Positions 8,325 through 16,581 of a DNA stretch of 64,000 bases are shown here, one piece after another (positions within the stretch are counted from its first letter, which is position 1; each line of letters opens with the position of its first letter). A program made the position numbers and the translations under genes. The notes below the pieces were generated by a model, which was given only the letters and a program-made list of their open reading frames with translations, did not search any database and was not told the DNA's origin. Source of the DNA: Muribaculaceae bacterium Isolate-110 (HZI) (GTDB lineage Bacteria > Bacteroidota > Bacteroidia > Bacteroidales > Muribaculaceae); the NCBI GenBank assembly GCA_003762875.1, contig RIBL01000001.1, forward strand, positions 62,001-126,000, given 5' to 3'.

Positions 8325-9743
8325 TTATGCGCCGAAACTCTCGGCATAGTTAAGGGCGCGTGTAAGAGCCCCGAGTTTGTTGTTGGTTTCCTGGAGCTCG
8401 TTTTCCGGCACTGAGCGAGCCACCACACCTGCACCTGCCTGGAAGTAGAGATTATTGTCGTGGCTCAGGAACGAGCGGATGGTGATGGCCTGGTTGAGAT
8501 TGCCGTCAAATCCGATGTAGCCTATACATCCGCCATAGGTCATGCGCGAGTGAGGCTCGATGTCGTCAATCAGTTGCATGGCTCTCACCTTGGGCGCGCC
8601 GCTGAGAGTCCCGGCCGGAAAAGTGTCGGCAAAGAGGCGATAGACATCGGCATCGTCGGGCAGTTCGGCCTTTACGCGCGATACCATGTGGATGACGTGG
8701 GAGTAATATTGGATCTGACGCAGGAAGTCGATGCTTACCTTGCCTCCGCTCCGGCTCAGGTCGTTGCGGGCAAGGTCGACGAGCATGATGTGTTCGGCGT
8801 TTTCCTTCTCGTCTTCAAGCAAAGCGCGGGCCAGCTCATGGTCGCGTGCGTCATCGCCGGTGCGTCTGAACGTGCCGGCTATAGGGTCGATGTAGGCTGT
8901 GCCGCCATCCACTCTGAGATGGGTTTCAGGCGATGAACCGAAGATGCGGAAGTCGCTGAAATCGAAATAGAACAGGTAGGGTGACGGATTGACGCAACGC
9001 AGGGCACGGTAGACGTTGAACTCGTCGCCCTTGAACCGCTGGGCGAAGCGTCGCGAGAGAACTATCTGGAACACATCGCCACGGAGAGCGTGAGCGACTC
9101 CGCGTCGCACCATGTCCATGTACTGACCGTCGGTGACTGTTGATGTAGGCGAGGAGATGAGTGAGAATGAGTATTGTGCCACGTTGTTGTTGTGAATCAC
9201 GCTTACAATCTCGTCGATGGCCGAGGTGGTGCCGGGCAGTGCGTGTTCATAGACCGTCATCTGGTTTTTGTAATGGTTGACCTTTATGATGAAGCGGTAG
9301 AGGATATATTTCATGTCGGGCACGGATGCGAAACAGGCCTCTTTGGGCTGAATGTCGACACGCTCGAAGTAACGCACGGCGTCATAGGCCGTGTAGCCGA
9401 AGAGACCGCTCGCGCTGCTGTCAGAATCACCTTCGACAGAGTAGGAGGAGATGTACTTTTTCAGTTCGTCCACCACGTCGATATCATTGGTGACGGGGAT
9501 TATGGTGTCGGTAGAGTCGGGATAGGAGAGTGTTATCACGCCATTGTTGACCATGAAGCCTCCGATGGGATCTACGCCGATGAAGCTGACAGAGTTTTGC
9601 GAAGTGTGATAGTCGGAACTTTCGAGAAGAGCCGACTGAGGATAGAGGTCGCGAATCTTGAGATATATGCCCACGGGGGTCTCGAGGTCGGCCGGAATGA
9701 CGTGTGAGTTTATGAAGAGTGTATGTGGCATTGTTGTTTGCAA
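8325..9743 (-). CDS. trpE: Anthranilate synthase component I
   Basis: 472 residues (start at 9743; 9731, MPHTLF, is also possible). It converts chorismate to anthranilate with TrpG. The N-terminal segment SALLESSDYH corresponds to the LLES motif that binds tryptophan in feedback-inhibited enzymes. Chorismate-binding motifs are present: PIAGTFRRTGDDARDHELAR, HIMLVDLARNDLSRSG, FPAGTLSGAPKVRAMQLID and YGGCIGYIGFDG. Its stop is followed after 32 nt by trpG. The start is 3 nt after the trpB stop, suggesting translational coupling. Confidence 0.97.
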   Translation of the reverse strand: MQTTMPHTLFINSHVIPADLETPVGIYLKIRDLYPQSALLESSDYHTSQNSVSFIGVDPIGGFMVNNGVITLSYPDSTDTIIPVTNDIDVVDELKKYISSYSVEGDSDSSASGLFGYTAYDAVRYFERVDIQPKEACFASVPDMKYILYRFIIKVNHYKNQMTVYEHALPGTTSAIDEIVSVIHNNNVAQYSFSLISSPTSTVTDGQYMDMVRRGVAHALRGDVFQIVLSRRFAQRFKGDEFNVYRALRCVNPSPYLFYFDFSDFRIFGSSPETHLRVDGGTAYIDPIAGTFRRTGDDARDHELARALLEDEKENAEHIMLVDLARNDLSRSGGKVSIDFLRQIQYYSHVIHMVSRVKAELPDDADVYRLFADTFPAGTLSGAPKVRAMQLIDDIEPHSRMTYGGCIGYIGFDGNLNQAITIRSFLSHDNNLYFQAGAGVVARSVPENELQETNNKLGALTRALNYAESFGA

Positions 9744-9746
9744 AGT

Positions 9747-10940
9747 TTAGGGGTTGATAAATTTCATGTAGGTCTGCATGTCCTTGTCGCCACGTCCGGA
9801 GAGGTTGAGCACCACTGTGTCGTCGGGCGAGAATCTCATGATGTCGAGCACACCGAGCGCGTGTGACGACTCCAGGGCCGGGATAATACCCTCGGTGCGT
9901 GTGAGGCGCATGGCCGCGTCAAGAGCCTGTGAGTCGGTGATGGCCACGACCTCGCTGCGGCCCGATGAGGCGAGATAGGAGTGGAGAGGTCCGACGCCGG
10001 GATAGTCGAGACCGGCCGAGATGGAGTAGGGCTCTATAATCTGACCGTCGTCGGTCTGCATCACCATAGTGCGTGAGCCGTGTATGATGCCCTCGCTGCC
10101 CACCTGCATGGTGGCTGCGGTCATGTCGGTGTCCACTCCAAGTCCGGCCGCCTCGGCTGCTATCAGACGCACGGAGGGCTCGTGGATGAAGTGATAGAAG
10201 GCTCCGGCCGCATTGCTGCCTCCGCCGATGCAGGCTATTACGCAGTCGGGGAGCTCGGAGCCGGTCTGCGACAGTAGCTGGGCGCGAATCTCACGCGATA
10301 TGACCGACTGGAAATAGGCCACCATCTCGGGATAGGGGTGAGGTCCGACAGTGGAGCCTATGACGTAGAAGCTGTCGGGGTTGCAGCACCAGTAGCGTAT
10401 GGCCTCGTTGGTAGCGTCCTTGAGTGTGCGGTTGCCGCTTTGGACGGCCTCGACACGTGCACCGAGCATGAGCATACGGTCGACGTTGGGTTTCTGACGC
10501 GCCACGTCGGTGGCACCCATGAACACTATGCATTCCATCCCCATGAGAGCACAGGCGGTGGCGGTGGCTACGCCATGCTGTCCGGCTCCTGTCTCGGCGA
10601 TGATGCGGGTCTTGCCCATGCGCTTGGCAAGGAGGACAGAGGCCAGAGCGTTGTTGATCTTATGGGCTCCGGTGTGGTTGAGGTCTTCGCGTTTGAGATA
10701 GATGTTGGTGCCGTAATGTGCACTCAGACGATCGGCCCGGTAAAGCGGAGAGGGGCGTCCCACGTAGTCGCGGAGCAGGGTGTCGAGCTCGCGGTTGAAG
10801 TCGTCGTCGGCCGCATAACGGTAGAAGGCTTCGCGGAGCCGCTCGATGTTGCCGTGAAGTATCTCGGGGATGTAGGCTCCGCCGAAGTGTCCGTAGTAGC
10901 CCTCGTCGTCGACAGGGAGAATGGAGTGAAACTGTTTCAT
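9747..10940 (-). CDS. trpB: Tryptophan synthase beta subunit
   Basis: 397 residues, PLP-dependent, condensing indole with serine. Lys94 in REDLNHTGAHKINN binds the cofactor; GGGSNAAG binds its phosphate; the C-terminal SGRGDKD loop is typical of TrpB1. It is the first structural gene of the operon, and its ATG lies about 40 nt after the T-tract of the leader terminator at 10981-11025. Placing trpB first is characteristic of Bacteroidales trp operons. Confidence 0.97.
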   Translation of the reverse strand: MKQFHSILPVDDEGYYGHFGGAYIPEILHGNIERLREAFYRYAADDDFNRELDTLLRDYVGRPSPLYRADRLSAHYGTNIYLKREDLNHTGAHKINNALASVLLAKRMGKTRIIAETGAGQHGVATATACALMGMECIVFMGATDVARQKPNVDRMLMLGARVEAVQSGNRTLKDATNEAIRYWCCNPDSFYVIGSTVGPHPYPEMVAYFQSVISREIRAQLLSQTGSELPDCVIACIGGGSNAAGAFYHFIHEPSVRLIAAEAAGLGVDTDMTAATMQVGSEGIIHGSRTMVMQTDDGQIIEPYSISAGLDYPGVGPLHSYLASSGRSEVVAITDSQALDAAMRLTRTEGIIPALESSHALGVLDIMRFSPDDTVVLNLSGRGDKDMQTYMKFINP

Positions 10941-10980
10941 ATGATGAGTGTATTTTTTTTGTTGTCGTCGGGATGATTGT

Positions 10981-11025
10981 AAACAAAAACAAGGAGGCCA
11001 CCGATATAACTCGATGGCCTCCTTG
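10981..11025 (-). terminator. trp operon leader terminator (attenuator)
   Basis: On the transcribed strand a 15-bp stem (arms 11025-11011 and 11004-10990, one G-U pair) with a 6-nt loop is followed at once by TTTTTGTTT. It stands between the trp promoter and trpB, so it can only act on the trp transcript. The 5' arm contains GCCATCGA, complementary to TCGATGGC in the leader coding region (11096-11089). Confidence 0.9.
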
Positions 11026-11096
11026 GTATGGGTTGGTGTGTTATTTTTATTGTATGCCCGTAATTGGAAAAATCAGTCACAGGCAACTGCCATCGA
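11011..11096 (-). promoter_or_regulatory. Candidate antiterminator helix of the trp leader
   Basis: TCGATGGC at 11096-11089 (codons 18-20 of the leader peptide) is perfectly complementary to GCCATCGA at 11018-11011 in the 5' arm of the terminator, and can be extended by 3 bp past a 2-nt bulge. The two structures are mutually exclusive. The strand lies downstream of the tandem Trp codons, so a ribosome stalled there would leave it free. Inferred by reading only; no folding energy was calculated. Confidence 0.75.
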
Positions 11097-11148
11097 TATG
11101 TCTACCGATGCGCCACCAATAATTCTGATTGTTGAGCATATTTCTCAT
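11077..11148 (-). CDS. trpL: trp leader peptide with tandem Trp codons
   Basis: A 23-codon frame from ATG at 11148 to TGA at 11077, too short for ordinary ORF calling. The peptide begins MRNMLNNQNYWWRIGRH and ends with six more residues. Codons 11 and 12 (11118-11113) are TGG TGG. It lies about 12 nt after the expected transcription start and about 50 nt before the terminator stem. Two adjacent tryptophans in a short leader frame upstream of trp genes are the hallmark of ribosome-mediated attenuation. No Shine-Dalgarno sequence is evident, as is normal in Bacteroidota. Confidence 0.85.
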   Translation of the reverse strand: MRNMLNNQNYWWRIGRHIDGSCL

Positions 11149-11166
11149 AATTTCTTGTTTTCGTGG

Positions 11167-11197
11167 CAAAATTATGTCAAATTATCGTAACTGCCAA
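11167..11197 (-). promoter_or_regulatory. trp operon promoter
   Basis: On the minus strand TTG (11197-11195) is followed after exactly 20 nt by TAATTTTG (11174-11167), a consensus Bacteroidota promoter. Transcription would start near 11160, just before the trp leader frame. Confidence 0.85.
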
Positions 11198-11259
11198 ATG
11201 TTTTTGAAATATTTTTTATCGAAGCGGAGTGAAACGCCTGTGACAACGGTCATTGCGGA

Positions 11260-11766
11260 CTATTTGCCGTGGCTGTTGATAATCCTGTTGATAGCCTGGA
11301 CTGTCGGGTTGACAGCCACGATTTTGCCTGAGGGGTTGAGGAGATAGGACGAGTATCCACCCTCGGGATGATAGCCCGGCGATATGCCTCGGGCCTTGAT
11401 GTCGGCGATGTGAAACTGGGTGAGCGAGTCGAGACCGTCGCGACGCACTATCTCGTCAAAGAGTCGGCGGTTGTCGTCGGTGTTGACCGAGAGCAGTCGG
11501 AGGTCGGGACGCTTGTGGGCGCGGAAGTAACGGTCATATTCGCCGGCTGCGATGCGTGACACCGCGTTGTGCGAGTCCCAGAAGTTTACGAGTACATATT
11601 TGCCTTTGAGGTCGGATGTGGAGAGCTGAGTCGAACTGTTGGCTGCTTCAAGGAGTCTTGGCGGACCCGAGAGTCCGGGAGCGGTGCTCTCGATGCGTCC
11701 GGAAAATATCCACACGACTGTGGCGAATATTATGACCAGAGATATGAATATAAGAAATTTTTTCAT
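11260..11766 (-). CDS. Thioredoxin-fold membrane-anchored protein lacking CXXC
   Basis: 168 residues with an N-terminal membrane anchor (KKFLIFISLVIIFATVVWIF). The rest follows the TlpA/AhpC-TSA fold: SDLKGKYVLVNFWDSHNAVSR aligns with the usual FWASWCGPCR region, and LLNPSGKIVAVN with the C-terminal strand and hairpin. The CXXC site is replaced by Ser65-His-Asn-Ala68 and there is no cysteine anywhere in the protein, so disulfide chemistry is excluded. It lies upstream of the trp promoter on the same strand, with 62 nt between its stop and the -33 box, and is divergent from the btu operon. Role unknown. Confidence 0.8.
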   Translation of the reverse strand: MKKFLIFISLVIIFATVVWIFSGRIESTAPGLSGPPRLLEAANSSTQLSTSDLKGKYVLVNFWDSHNAVSRIAAGEYDRYFRAHKRPDLRLLSVNTDDNRRLFDEIVRRDGLDSLTQFHIADIKARGISPGYHPEGGYSSYLLNPSGKIVAVNPTVQAINRIINSHGK

Positions 11767-11876
11767 AAGTCGGAATTTTTATCTGTAACATAGTATTAAC
11801 CGCGTGAGAGGCCACTTTGTTTCATGACAGGTGTGTGGAAGGTGTATGACAGAGCGGGTGAAGAGGCGGGAACCGT

Positions 11877-11907
11877 TTGGTGGATTGGGAAAGATTTTCT
11901 ACCTTTG
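11877..11907 (+). promoter_or_regulatory. btu operon promoter
   Basis: TTG at 11877-11879 and TACCTTTG at 11900-11907 with a 20-nt spacer. The predicted transcription start coincides with the first stem of the cobalamin riboswitch. Confidence 0.85.
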
Positions 11908-11911
11908 CCCC

Positions 11912-12086
11912 CACGTTCTGGTGTCGCACTCATGAAAGGGGTGTGATGAAAAGGGAACCGGGTGAGACTCCCGGACAGACCCGCTGCTGTGATTCCTGCC
12001 ATAACTCATTGATAAAGCAAAGCCACTGGAGCATCTCCGGGAAGGCTGTCGATGAGGGGATAAGTCAGAAGACCTGCCGGAACGTG
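11912..12086 (+). ncRNA. Cobalamin riboswitch
   Basis: The conserved B12 box GCCACTG is at 12022-12028 in the context AAGCCACTGGAGCATC. The upstream part has GGGAACCGGGTGAGACTCCC and CCCGCTGCTGTGA, both core elements of the AdoCbl/MeCbl aptamer. The closing P1 stem pairs CACGTTCTGG (11912-11921) with CCGGAACGTG (12077-12086). The element lies in the leader of the B12 transport operon, so it should shut the operon off when cobalamin is abundant. Confidence 0.95.
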
Positions 12087-12143
12087 TGATAAGTTTTGAA
12101 GTTTTCGGGACATAAAGCGACAAAACAACCATAAATCCACCCC

Positions 12144-12250
12144 CCCTCATAGCGTGTGTGGCGGCATACCGGCGGCAGGCATGAGGGAGTGAGAGCGATG
12201 AGTTGTGGCGTTGCTGTGAAGCACCGAGATAAGATATAGACTCAATCGCT
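12144..12250 (+). promoter_or_regulatory. Likely expression platform of the cobalamin riboswitch
   Basis: Between aptamer and start codon two helices are visible: CCCTCAT (12144-12150) with ATGAGGG (12181-12187), and AGCGAT (12194-12199) with ATCGCT (12245-12250). The second closes directly before the ATG at 12252. No T-tract follows, which suggests control of translation initiation rather than termination. This is inference from the sequence. Confidence 0.5.
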
Positions 12251-12251
12251 G

Positions 12252-14270
12252 ATGGAAAACCGTAAAAGCATGTCATTAACGCTACTTGTGGCGGCCGCAC
12301 TTCTCCCTGTCAAGGGGTGGAGCAGCCCCGAGTTGCCCGACATAGTCGCGACCGGCACCGAGCAGAAAGTTGGCGAGGTGACTGTCACGGCCAGGAGGTC
12401 GCCCGTAAGAGTGTCGACAGGAGTGGCTGTACAGTCGCTCAGCGGTCAGAACATAGCCGAGCTCGGTATTCAGAACATAGCCGACGCCGTGAGACGCTTT
12501 GCCGGCACCAATGTGAGGGATTATGGCGGCATAGGCGGACTTAAGACCGTGTCGGTGAGAAATATGGGAGCCTCGCATACTGGTGTGAGTTATGACGGAG
12601 CCCCTGTGAGCAACTGCCAGGCCGGTCAGATAGACATCGGCCGGTTCTCGCTTGACAATGTGTCGATGCTCTCGCTGGCAATAGGGCAGGACGAGAATCT
12701 GTTGCAGCCTGCCAAGCTCTATGCGTCGGCTGCCGTGCTCAATATCATTACCAACACTCCGGAGTTTGAGGCGGGACGCAGTTCGGCCTTTGAAGTGCAG
12801 ATGAAGGGGGGCTCATTCGGGTATGTCAACCCGATGGCCCGGTGGTGGCAGAAGGCCGGAAGCCGTGTGAGGACCTCGCTTGACGTCAATTTCATGCGGG
12901 CCGACGGTAATTACCCTTTCACACTTGTAAACGGCAAATATGTCACACGGGAGCGACGCAACAACTCGGCCATAGATTCGTGGCATGGCGAAGCCAATGT
13001 GTATTACGATGTGCCCGGAGGGGGTGACCTGCAGGTAAAGGGTTATTATTTCTACTCCAAACGCGGATTGCCGGGAGCTGTGACGCTCTACAATCCGGTG
13101 TCGAACGAAACGCTTTGGGACAAGAACGGATTTGTGCAGGCAAGATATAGCTGCGATTTCTCGTCTAAATGGCGTTTTCAAACTTTGGGCAAATATAATT
13201 ACGGCTGGAACCGCGACAGGGAGCATGGGCCGCAGTTTGCCGGCGGAATGTATCAGGCCGTGCACACTCAGAACGAGTATTACCTGTCGGCCACGGCCGA
13301 GTATCGCCCTGTGACGGGTCTGTCGTTGGCTCTTGCACAGGACGGGACAGTCAACACTCTCAGCAGCACGATGGGCTCGTGTCCCTTTCCTACCCGCTAT
13401 ACATCGCTGACAGCTCTCACGGCACGATGGCGCAGGGGCCCGCTGACGGCTACCGGCACTGTGGTGGGGACGTATATCACCGAGAGAGTCAGGGAGGGGA
13501 CAGCTCCCGAAGATATAAAGCGGCTGTCGCCGAGTCTGTCGGTGAGCGTGCAGCCGTGGAAGGAGGAGATGCTGTTTGTGAGAGGCATGTACAAGTCGAC
13601 ATTCCGCACTCCGACATTCAACGACCTGTATTATGACCGTCTCGGCAATCGCTCGCTGCGCCCCGAACGGGCCAATGAGTATGACCTCGGAGTGACGTGG
13701 AGCGGGAAGTTCTGTCAGGTCATGGACTATTTTTCGGTGACGGCCGACGGTTATTTCAACGAGGTGACCGACAAGATAGTGGCTTTCCCGACCACATATG
13801 CCTGGAAGATGGCCAATTTCGGTAAGGTACATGTGACGGGTGTGGATTTCACCATGGCTACGGCTTTCTCGCTCCCCCGCGGCATCAACGTCTCGCTCTC
13901 GGCCGCCTATACATGGCAGCGGGCTGTCGATCTGACCGACCCCGAGGCAAAAAACTATAAGGAGCAACTGCCTTACACGCCCGAGCACAGCGGCAACATG
14001 GCCGTGACGGTCAAGAGCCCGTGGGTGACTCTCGGCTATTCGCTCGTGGGGGTGGGCAAGAGGTATTATCTCAGCCAGAATATTCCCGTCAACGAGATAG
14101 AGGGTTATGTGGAGCAGACTGTGACGCTCGGGCACGAGTTGAGCCTGGGAGGGTGCAGGCTGGGTCTGCGCTGTGAGCTTGTCAATCTGGCCGACAGGCA
14201 GTATGACGTGATAAAGTATTACCCCATGCCTGGACGTTCGTGGCGTGTGGTGGCAAATGTGAAATTTTAA
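12252..14270 (+). CDS. btuB: TonB-dependent cobalamin receptor, BtuB-like
   Basis: 672 residues. A signal peptide (MSLTLLVAAALLPVKGWS) is followed by a TonB-box-like VGEVTVTA. The plug domain spans about 50-170 and includes GGIGGLKTVSVRNMGASHTG and SVLNIIT-like ASAAVLNIITNTPEF. The C-terminus ends with an aromatic strand, RVVANVKF, as in outer-membrane barrels. It lacks the N-terminal carboxypeptidase-like extension of SusC proteins. The riboswitch upstream and btuFCD downstream identify the cargo as cobalamin. It would import B12 handed over by the BtuG-like lipoprotein, powered by TonB. Confidence 0.92.
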   Translation: MENRKSMSLTLLVAAALLPVKGWSSPELPDIVATGTEQKVGEVTVTARRSPVRVSTGVAVQSLSGQNIAELGIQNIADAVRRFAGTNVRDYGGIGGLKTVSVRNMGASHTGVSYDGAPVSNCQAGQIDIGRFSLDNVSMLSLAIGQDENLLQPAKLYASAAVLNIITNTPEFEAGRSSAFEVQMKGGSFGYVNPMARWWQKAGSRVRTSLDVNFMRADGNYPFTLVNGKYVTRERRNNSAIDSWHGEANVYYDVPGGGDLQVKGYYFYSKRGLPGAVTLYNPVSNETLWDKNGFVQARYSCDFSSKWRFQTLGKYNYGWNRDREHGPQFAGGMYQAVHTQNEYYLSATAEYRPVTGLSLALAQDGTVNTLSSTMGSCPFPTRYTSLTALTARWRRGPLTATGTVVGTYITERVREGTAPEDIKRLSPSLSVSVQPWKEEMLFVRGMYKSTFRTPTFNDLYYDRLGNRSLRPERANEYDLGVTWSGKFCQVMDYFSVTADGYFNEVTDKIVAFPTTYAWKMANFGKVHVTGVDFTMATAFSLPRGINVSLSAAYTWQRAVDLTDPEAKNYKEQLPYTPEHSGNMAVTVKSPWVTLGYSLVGVGKRYYLSQNIPVNEIEGYVEQTVTLGHELSLGGCRLGLRCELVNLADRQYDVIKYYPMPGRSWRVVANVKF

Positions 14271-14300
14271 GGACAACAATCGAAATACAAAATCGTAATT

Positions 14301-15419
14301 ATGAAGATTAAGAATTTTTTCAACTGGATGTGTGTGCTTGCTGTCGGCTTCTCGGCAGTGGCTTGTAGCGATGACGACGATGCTCCCGTAGTGGACAGCG
14401 AGGTGTCGAAGGTGGCTCTGCCCCGACACAGGATGTTTATTCTCAACGAGGGTAAGTTCGGGCTCAACAATGCCGGCATCGGTTTTTATGCTCCGGATAA
14501 CAACATGGAGTCAATCGATGACATATTTTATCTGCAGAACGACATGCGTCTGGGCGATACCGCTCAGGACATGATAGAGGAGGACGGCAAAATCTATGTG
14601 GCCGTGTATGGCTCCAACTATCTCGCACGGCTCAACGCAGCGTGTGTCGAGGAGGCCCGCATCTCGTTTGCCGGTGACACCGAGCTTGGTGGCGGCATCA
14701 GGTATATTGTCGCAGAGGACGGATATGTCTACGCATCGTTCCACGGCAGCATGGTTGCAAAAATCAATGCCCGGACCATGCAGGTTGAGGCCAAGCTCCA
14801 TACTCCCGGTTCCAACCTGGAGGGTGTGGCCATAGTGGGTGACAACCTTTATGTCTCAAACTCTTATTCTCAGACAAGCGCGGGATGGGTGTATCACAAC
14901 GACGTATTTGTAATCGACCTGAAAACTTTCACTCTGAAGGAGACTCTGACCGTAGTGGAGAATCCCAATGACATGACAGAGGAGGATGATAAGGTGTTTG
15001 TGATTTCATGTGGCAATTATGATGATGTGGGATATTCATTCCAGATGATTGACCCTGCAAATAACAATAACGTGACTGATTTGGCGGTTGCCAGCAAAAT
15101 GTGCGTCGGCAACGATAAAGTATATCTTGTATATTCAGATACTGACTGGTCCACTTATATCACAACCAACACCTTCTTCTCATATGACATCAAGACCGGC
15201 CGTGTGATCAATGAGTCATTCCTTAAGAATGCTCCCGCCGAGCTCTCAAGCTCAAGCATCTACATGATGGCTGTCGACGATGAGAACGGTGATATCTATA
15301 TCGGTGTGTCCTACTACTCGAGCAACGGCAACATGTATCGTTTCAGAAAGGACGGTACGTTTGTCGAGAAGTTTGACTGCGGAGGTCTGAATCCCAGGAC
15401 TGCTGTCTTTGTAGACTAA
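14301..15419 (+). CDS. btuG: Surface cobalamin-binding lipoprotein, BtuG-like propeller
   Basis: 372 residues. The lipobox SAVAC places Cys22 next to SDDDD, a strong Bacteroidota lipoprotein surface-export signal. The mature part has repeated YncE/DUF5074-type propeller strands, for example RIYVAVYGSNYLARLN-like KIYVAVYGSNYLARLN, DNLYVSNSYSQ, VIDLKTFTLKETL and DIYIGVSYYSSNGNMYRF. In Bacteroides, BtuG is a seven-bladed propeller that captures B12 with very high affinity and sits on BtuB. Position 30 nt after btuB fits. The assignment rests on architecture and context, not on seen ligand residues. Confidence 0.85.
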   Translation: MKIKNFFNWMCVLAVGFSAVACSDDDDAPVVDSEVSKVALPRHRMFILNEGKFGLNNAGIGFYAPDNNMESIDDIFYLQNDMRLGDTAQDMIEEDGKIYVAVYGSNYLARLNAACVEEARISFAGDTELGGGIRYIVAEDGYVYASFHGSMVAKINARTMQVEAKLHTPGSNLEGVAIVGDNLYVSNSYSQTSAGWVYHNDVFVIDLKTFTLKETLTVVENPNDMTEEDDKVFVISCGNYDDVGYSFQMIDPANNNNVTDLAVASKMCVGNDKVYLVYSDTDWSTYITTNTFFSYDIKTGRVINESFLKNAPAELSSSSIYMMAVDDENGDIYIGVSYYSSNGNMYRFRKDGTFVEKFDCGGLNPRTAVFVD

Positions 15420-15438
15420 ACAGACTTTAGAACAATAG

Positions 15439-16581
15439 ATGACAATCAAATATTTTTTCAGTCTATTTCTGCCGATAGCGTTGTCGACCCTTGTCTCGTG
15501 CAAGGGCGGCAACGCTTTTGTTTCGGCGGATGGCGGCGATACGCTCCATCTGAAGTATGCCGACCATCTTTCGCTCGTGAAGTATCCTGACTATGTAAAG
15601 GCGACGGTAAGAAATCCGTGGGACACGACTGCTGTGCTTCACACCTATGTGCTTGTGCCCGACAGCGTGTCGGTGCCCGAGGGGTTGCCGGAGGAGTGGA
15701 CCGTGGTGCGCACACCGTTGAAGTCGGCGTTGATATACTCGTCGGTCCACAACAGTCTGGTGACCGAGCTGGGTGCTCTCGATGCCATCTCTGGGGTGTG
15801 TGACGCGCAATATATACATCAGAAGAGTCTTGCCGACAGGATTGCCGGAGGCCGTGTGGCCGACTGCGGCACGGGGACTTCGCCCAACATCGAGAAAATC
15901 ATCAGCCTCAATCCCGACGGTGTGATGCTGTCGCCCTATGAGAACTCGGGCACTTACGGGCGGCTCGGACAGCTTGGCATACCGCTCATAGAGTGTGCCG
16001 ACTATATGGAGACCTCGCCGCTGGCCAGGGCCGAGTGGATGATACTGTATGGCATGCTTTTTGACCGCGAAGAGGAGGCAAGACGCTTGTTTGACGCGAC
16101 AGAGCGGGAGTATAACGCTCTGAAAAATCTTACCGAGGGTGTTGCCGACAGGCCCAAGGTGCTTGTTGACCGTCTGTACGGGCAGGCGTGGTATGTGCCT
16201 GCGGCCAATTCGACAATGGGTATCTTCATCAAGGATGCCGGAGGCGAGAATCCGTTTGCCGTCCATGACCGAAACGGGAGCGTGGGGCTTGCGGGCGAGC
16301 AGGTGCTGTATCAGGCCGAGGATGCCGATGTGTGGCTGATGCGCTATGCCCAGGACTCCGACAAGACGATGAGGGAATTGGCTTCGGACAATGCAATATA
16401 CACGCAGTTCAAAGCGTTTATGGATAACAGAGTGTACGGGTGCAATACGTCCCGTGTGTTTTTCTACGAAGATATACCTTTTCATCCGCAGTGGCTTCTG
16501 AGGGATATGATTTCCATCCTGCATCCCGGACTTGTGGCTGAGAAGGAGGGTAAAAAATATTTCACACAACTGGAGCAGTGA
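15439..16581 (+). CDS. btuF: Cobalamin-binding periplasmic lipoprotein BtuF
   Basis: 380 residues. Cys21 in STLVSC is a lipobox without an acidic export signal, so the protein should stay on the periplasmic side of a membrane. Two lobes of the class III (BtuF/FecB/FhuD) substrate-binding fold are visible: LIYSSVHNSLVTELGALDAISGV early, IEKIISLNPDGVMLSPYENSG and LGIPLIECADYMETSPLARAEWM in the middle, and a long connecting helix RLFDATEREYNALKNL. It delivers B12 to BtuCD. Its stop overlaps the GTG start of btuC. Confidence 0.9.
   Translation: MTIKYFFSLFLPIALSTLVSCKGGNAFVSADGGDTLHLKYADHLSLVKYPDYVKATVRNPWDTTAVLHTYVLVPDSVSVPEGLPEEWTVVRTPLKSALIYSSVHNSLVTELGALDAISGVCDAQYIHQKSLADRIAGGRVADCGTGTSPNIEKIISLNPDGVMLSPYENSGTYGRLGQLGIPLIECADYMETSPLARAEWMILYGMLFDREEEARRLFDATEREYNALKNLTEGVADRPKVLVDRLYGQAWYVPAANSTMGIFIKDAGGENPFAVHDRNGSVGLAGEQVLYQAEDADVWLMRYAQDSDKTMRELASDNAIYTQFKAFMDNRVYGCNTSRVFFYEDIPFHPQWLLRDMISILHPGLVAEKEGKKYFTQLEQ

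Noticed and set aside
12813-14429. 538-codon open frame antisense to the B12 receptor
   Set aside because: It mirrors btuB codon structure; no family features, no promoter, and rich in His/Arg as usual for antisense shadows of GC-rich genes.
15463-16569. 368-codon frame antisense to btuF
   Set aside because: The plus-strand BtuF has lipobox, family motifs and translational overlap with btuC; the antisense frame has none.
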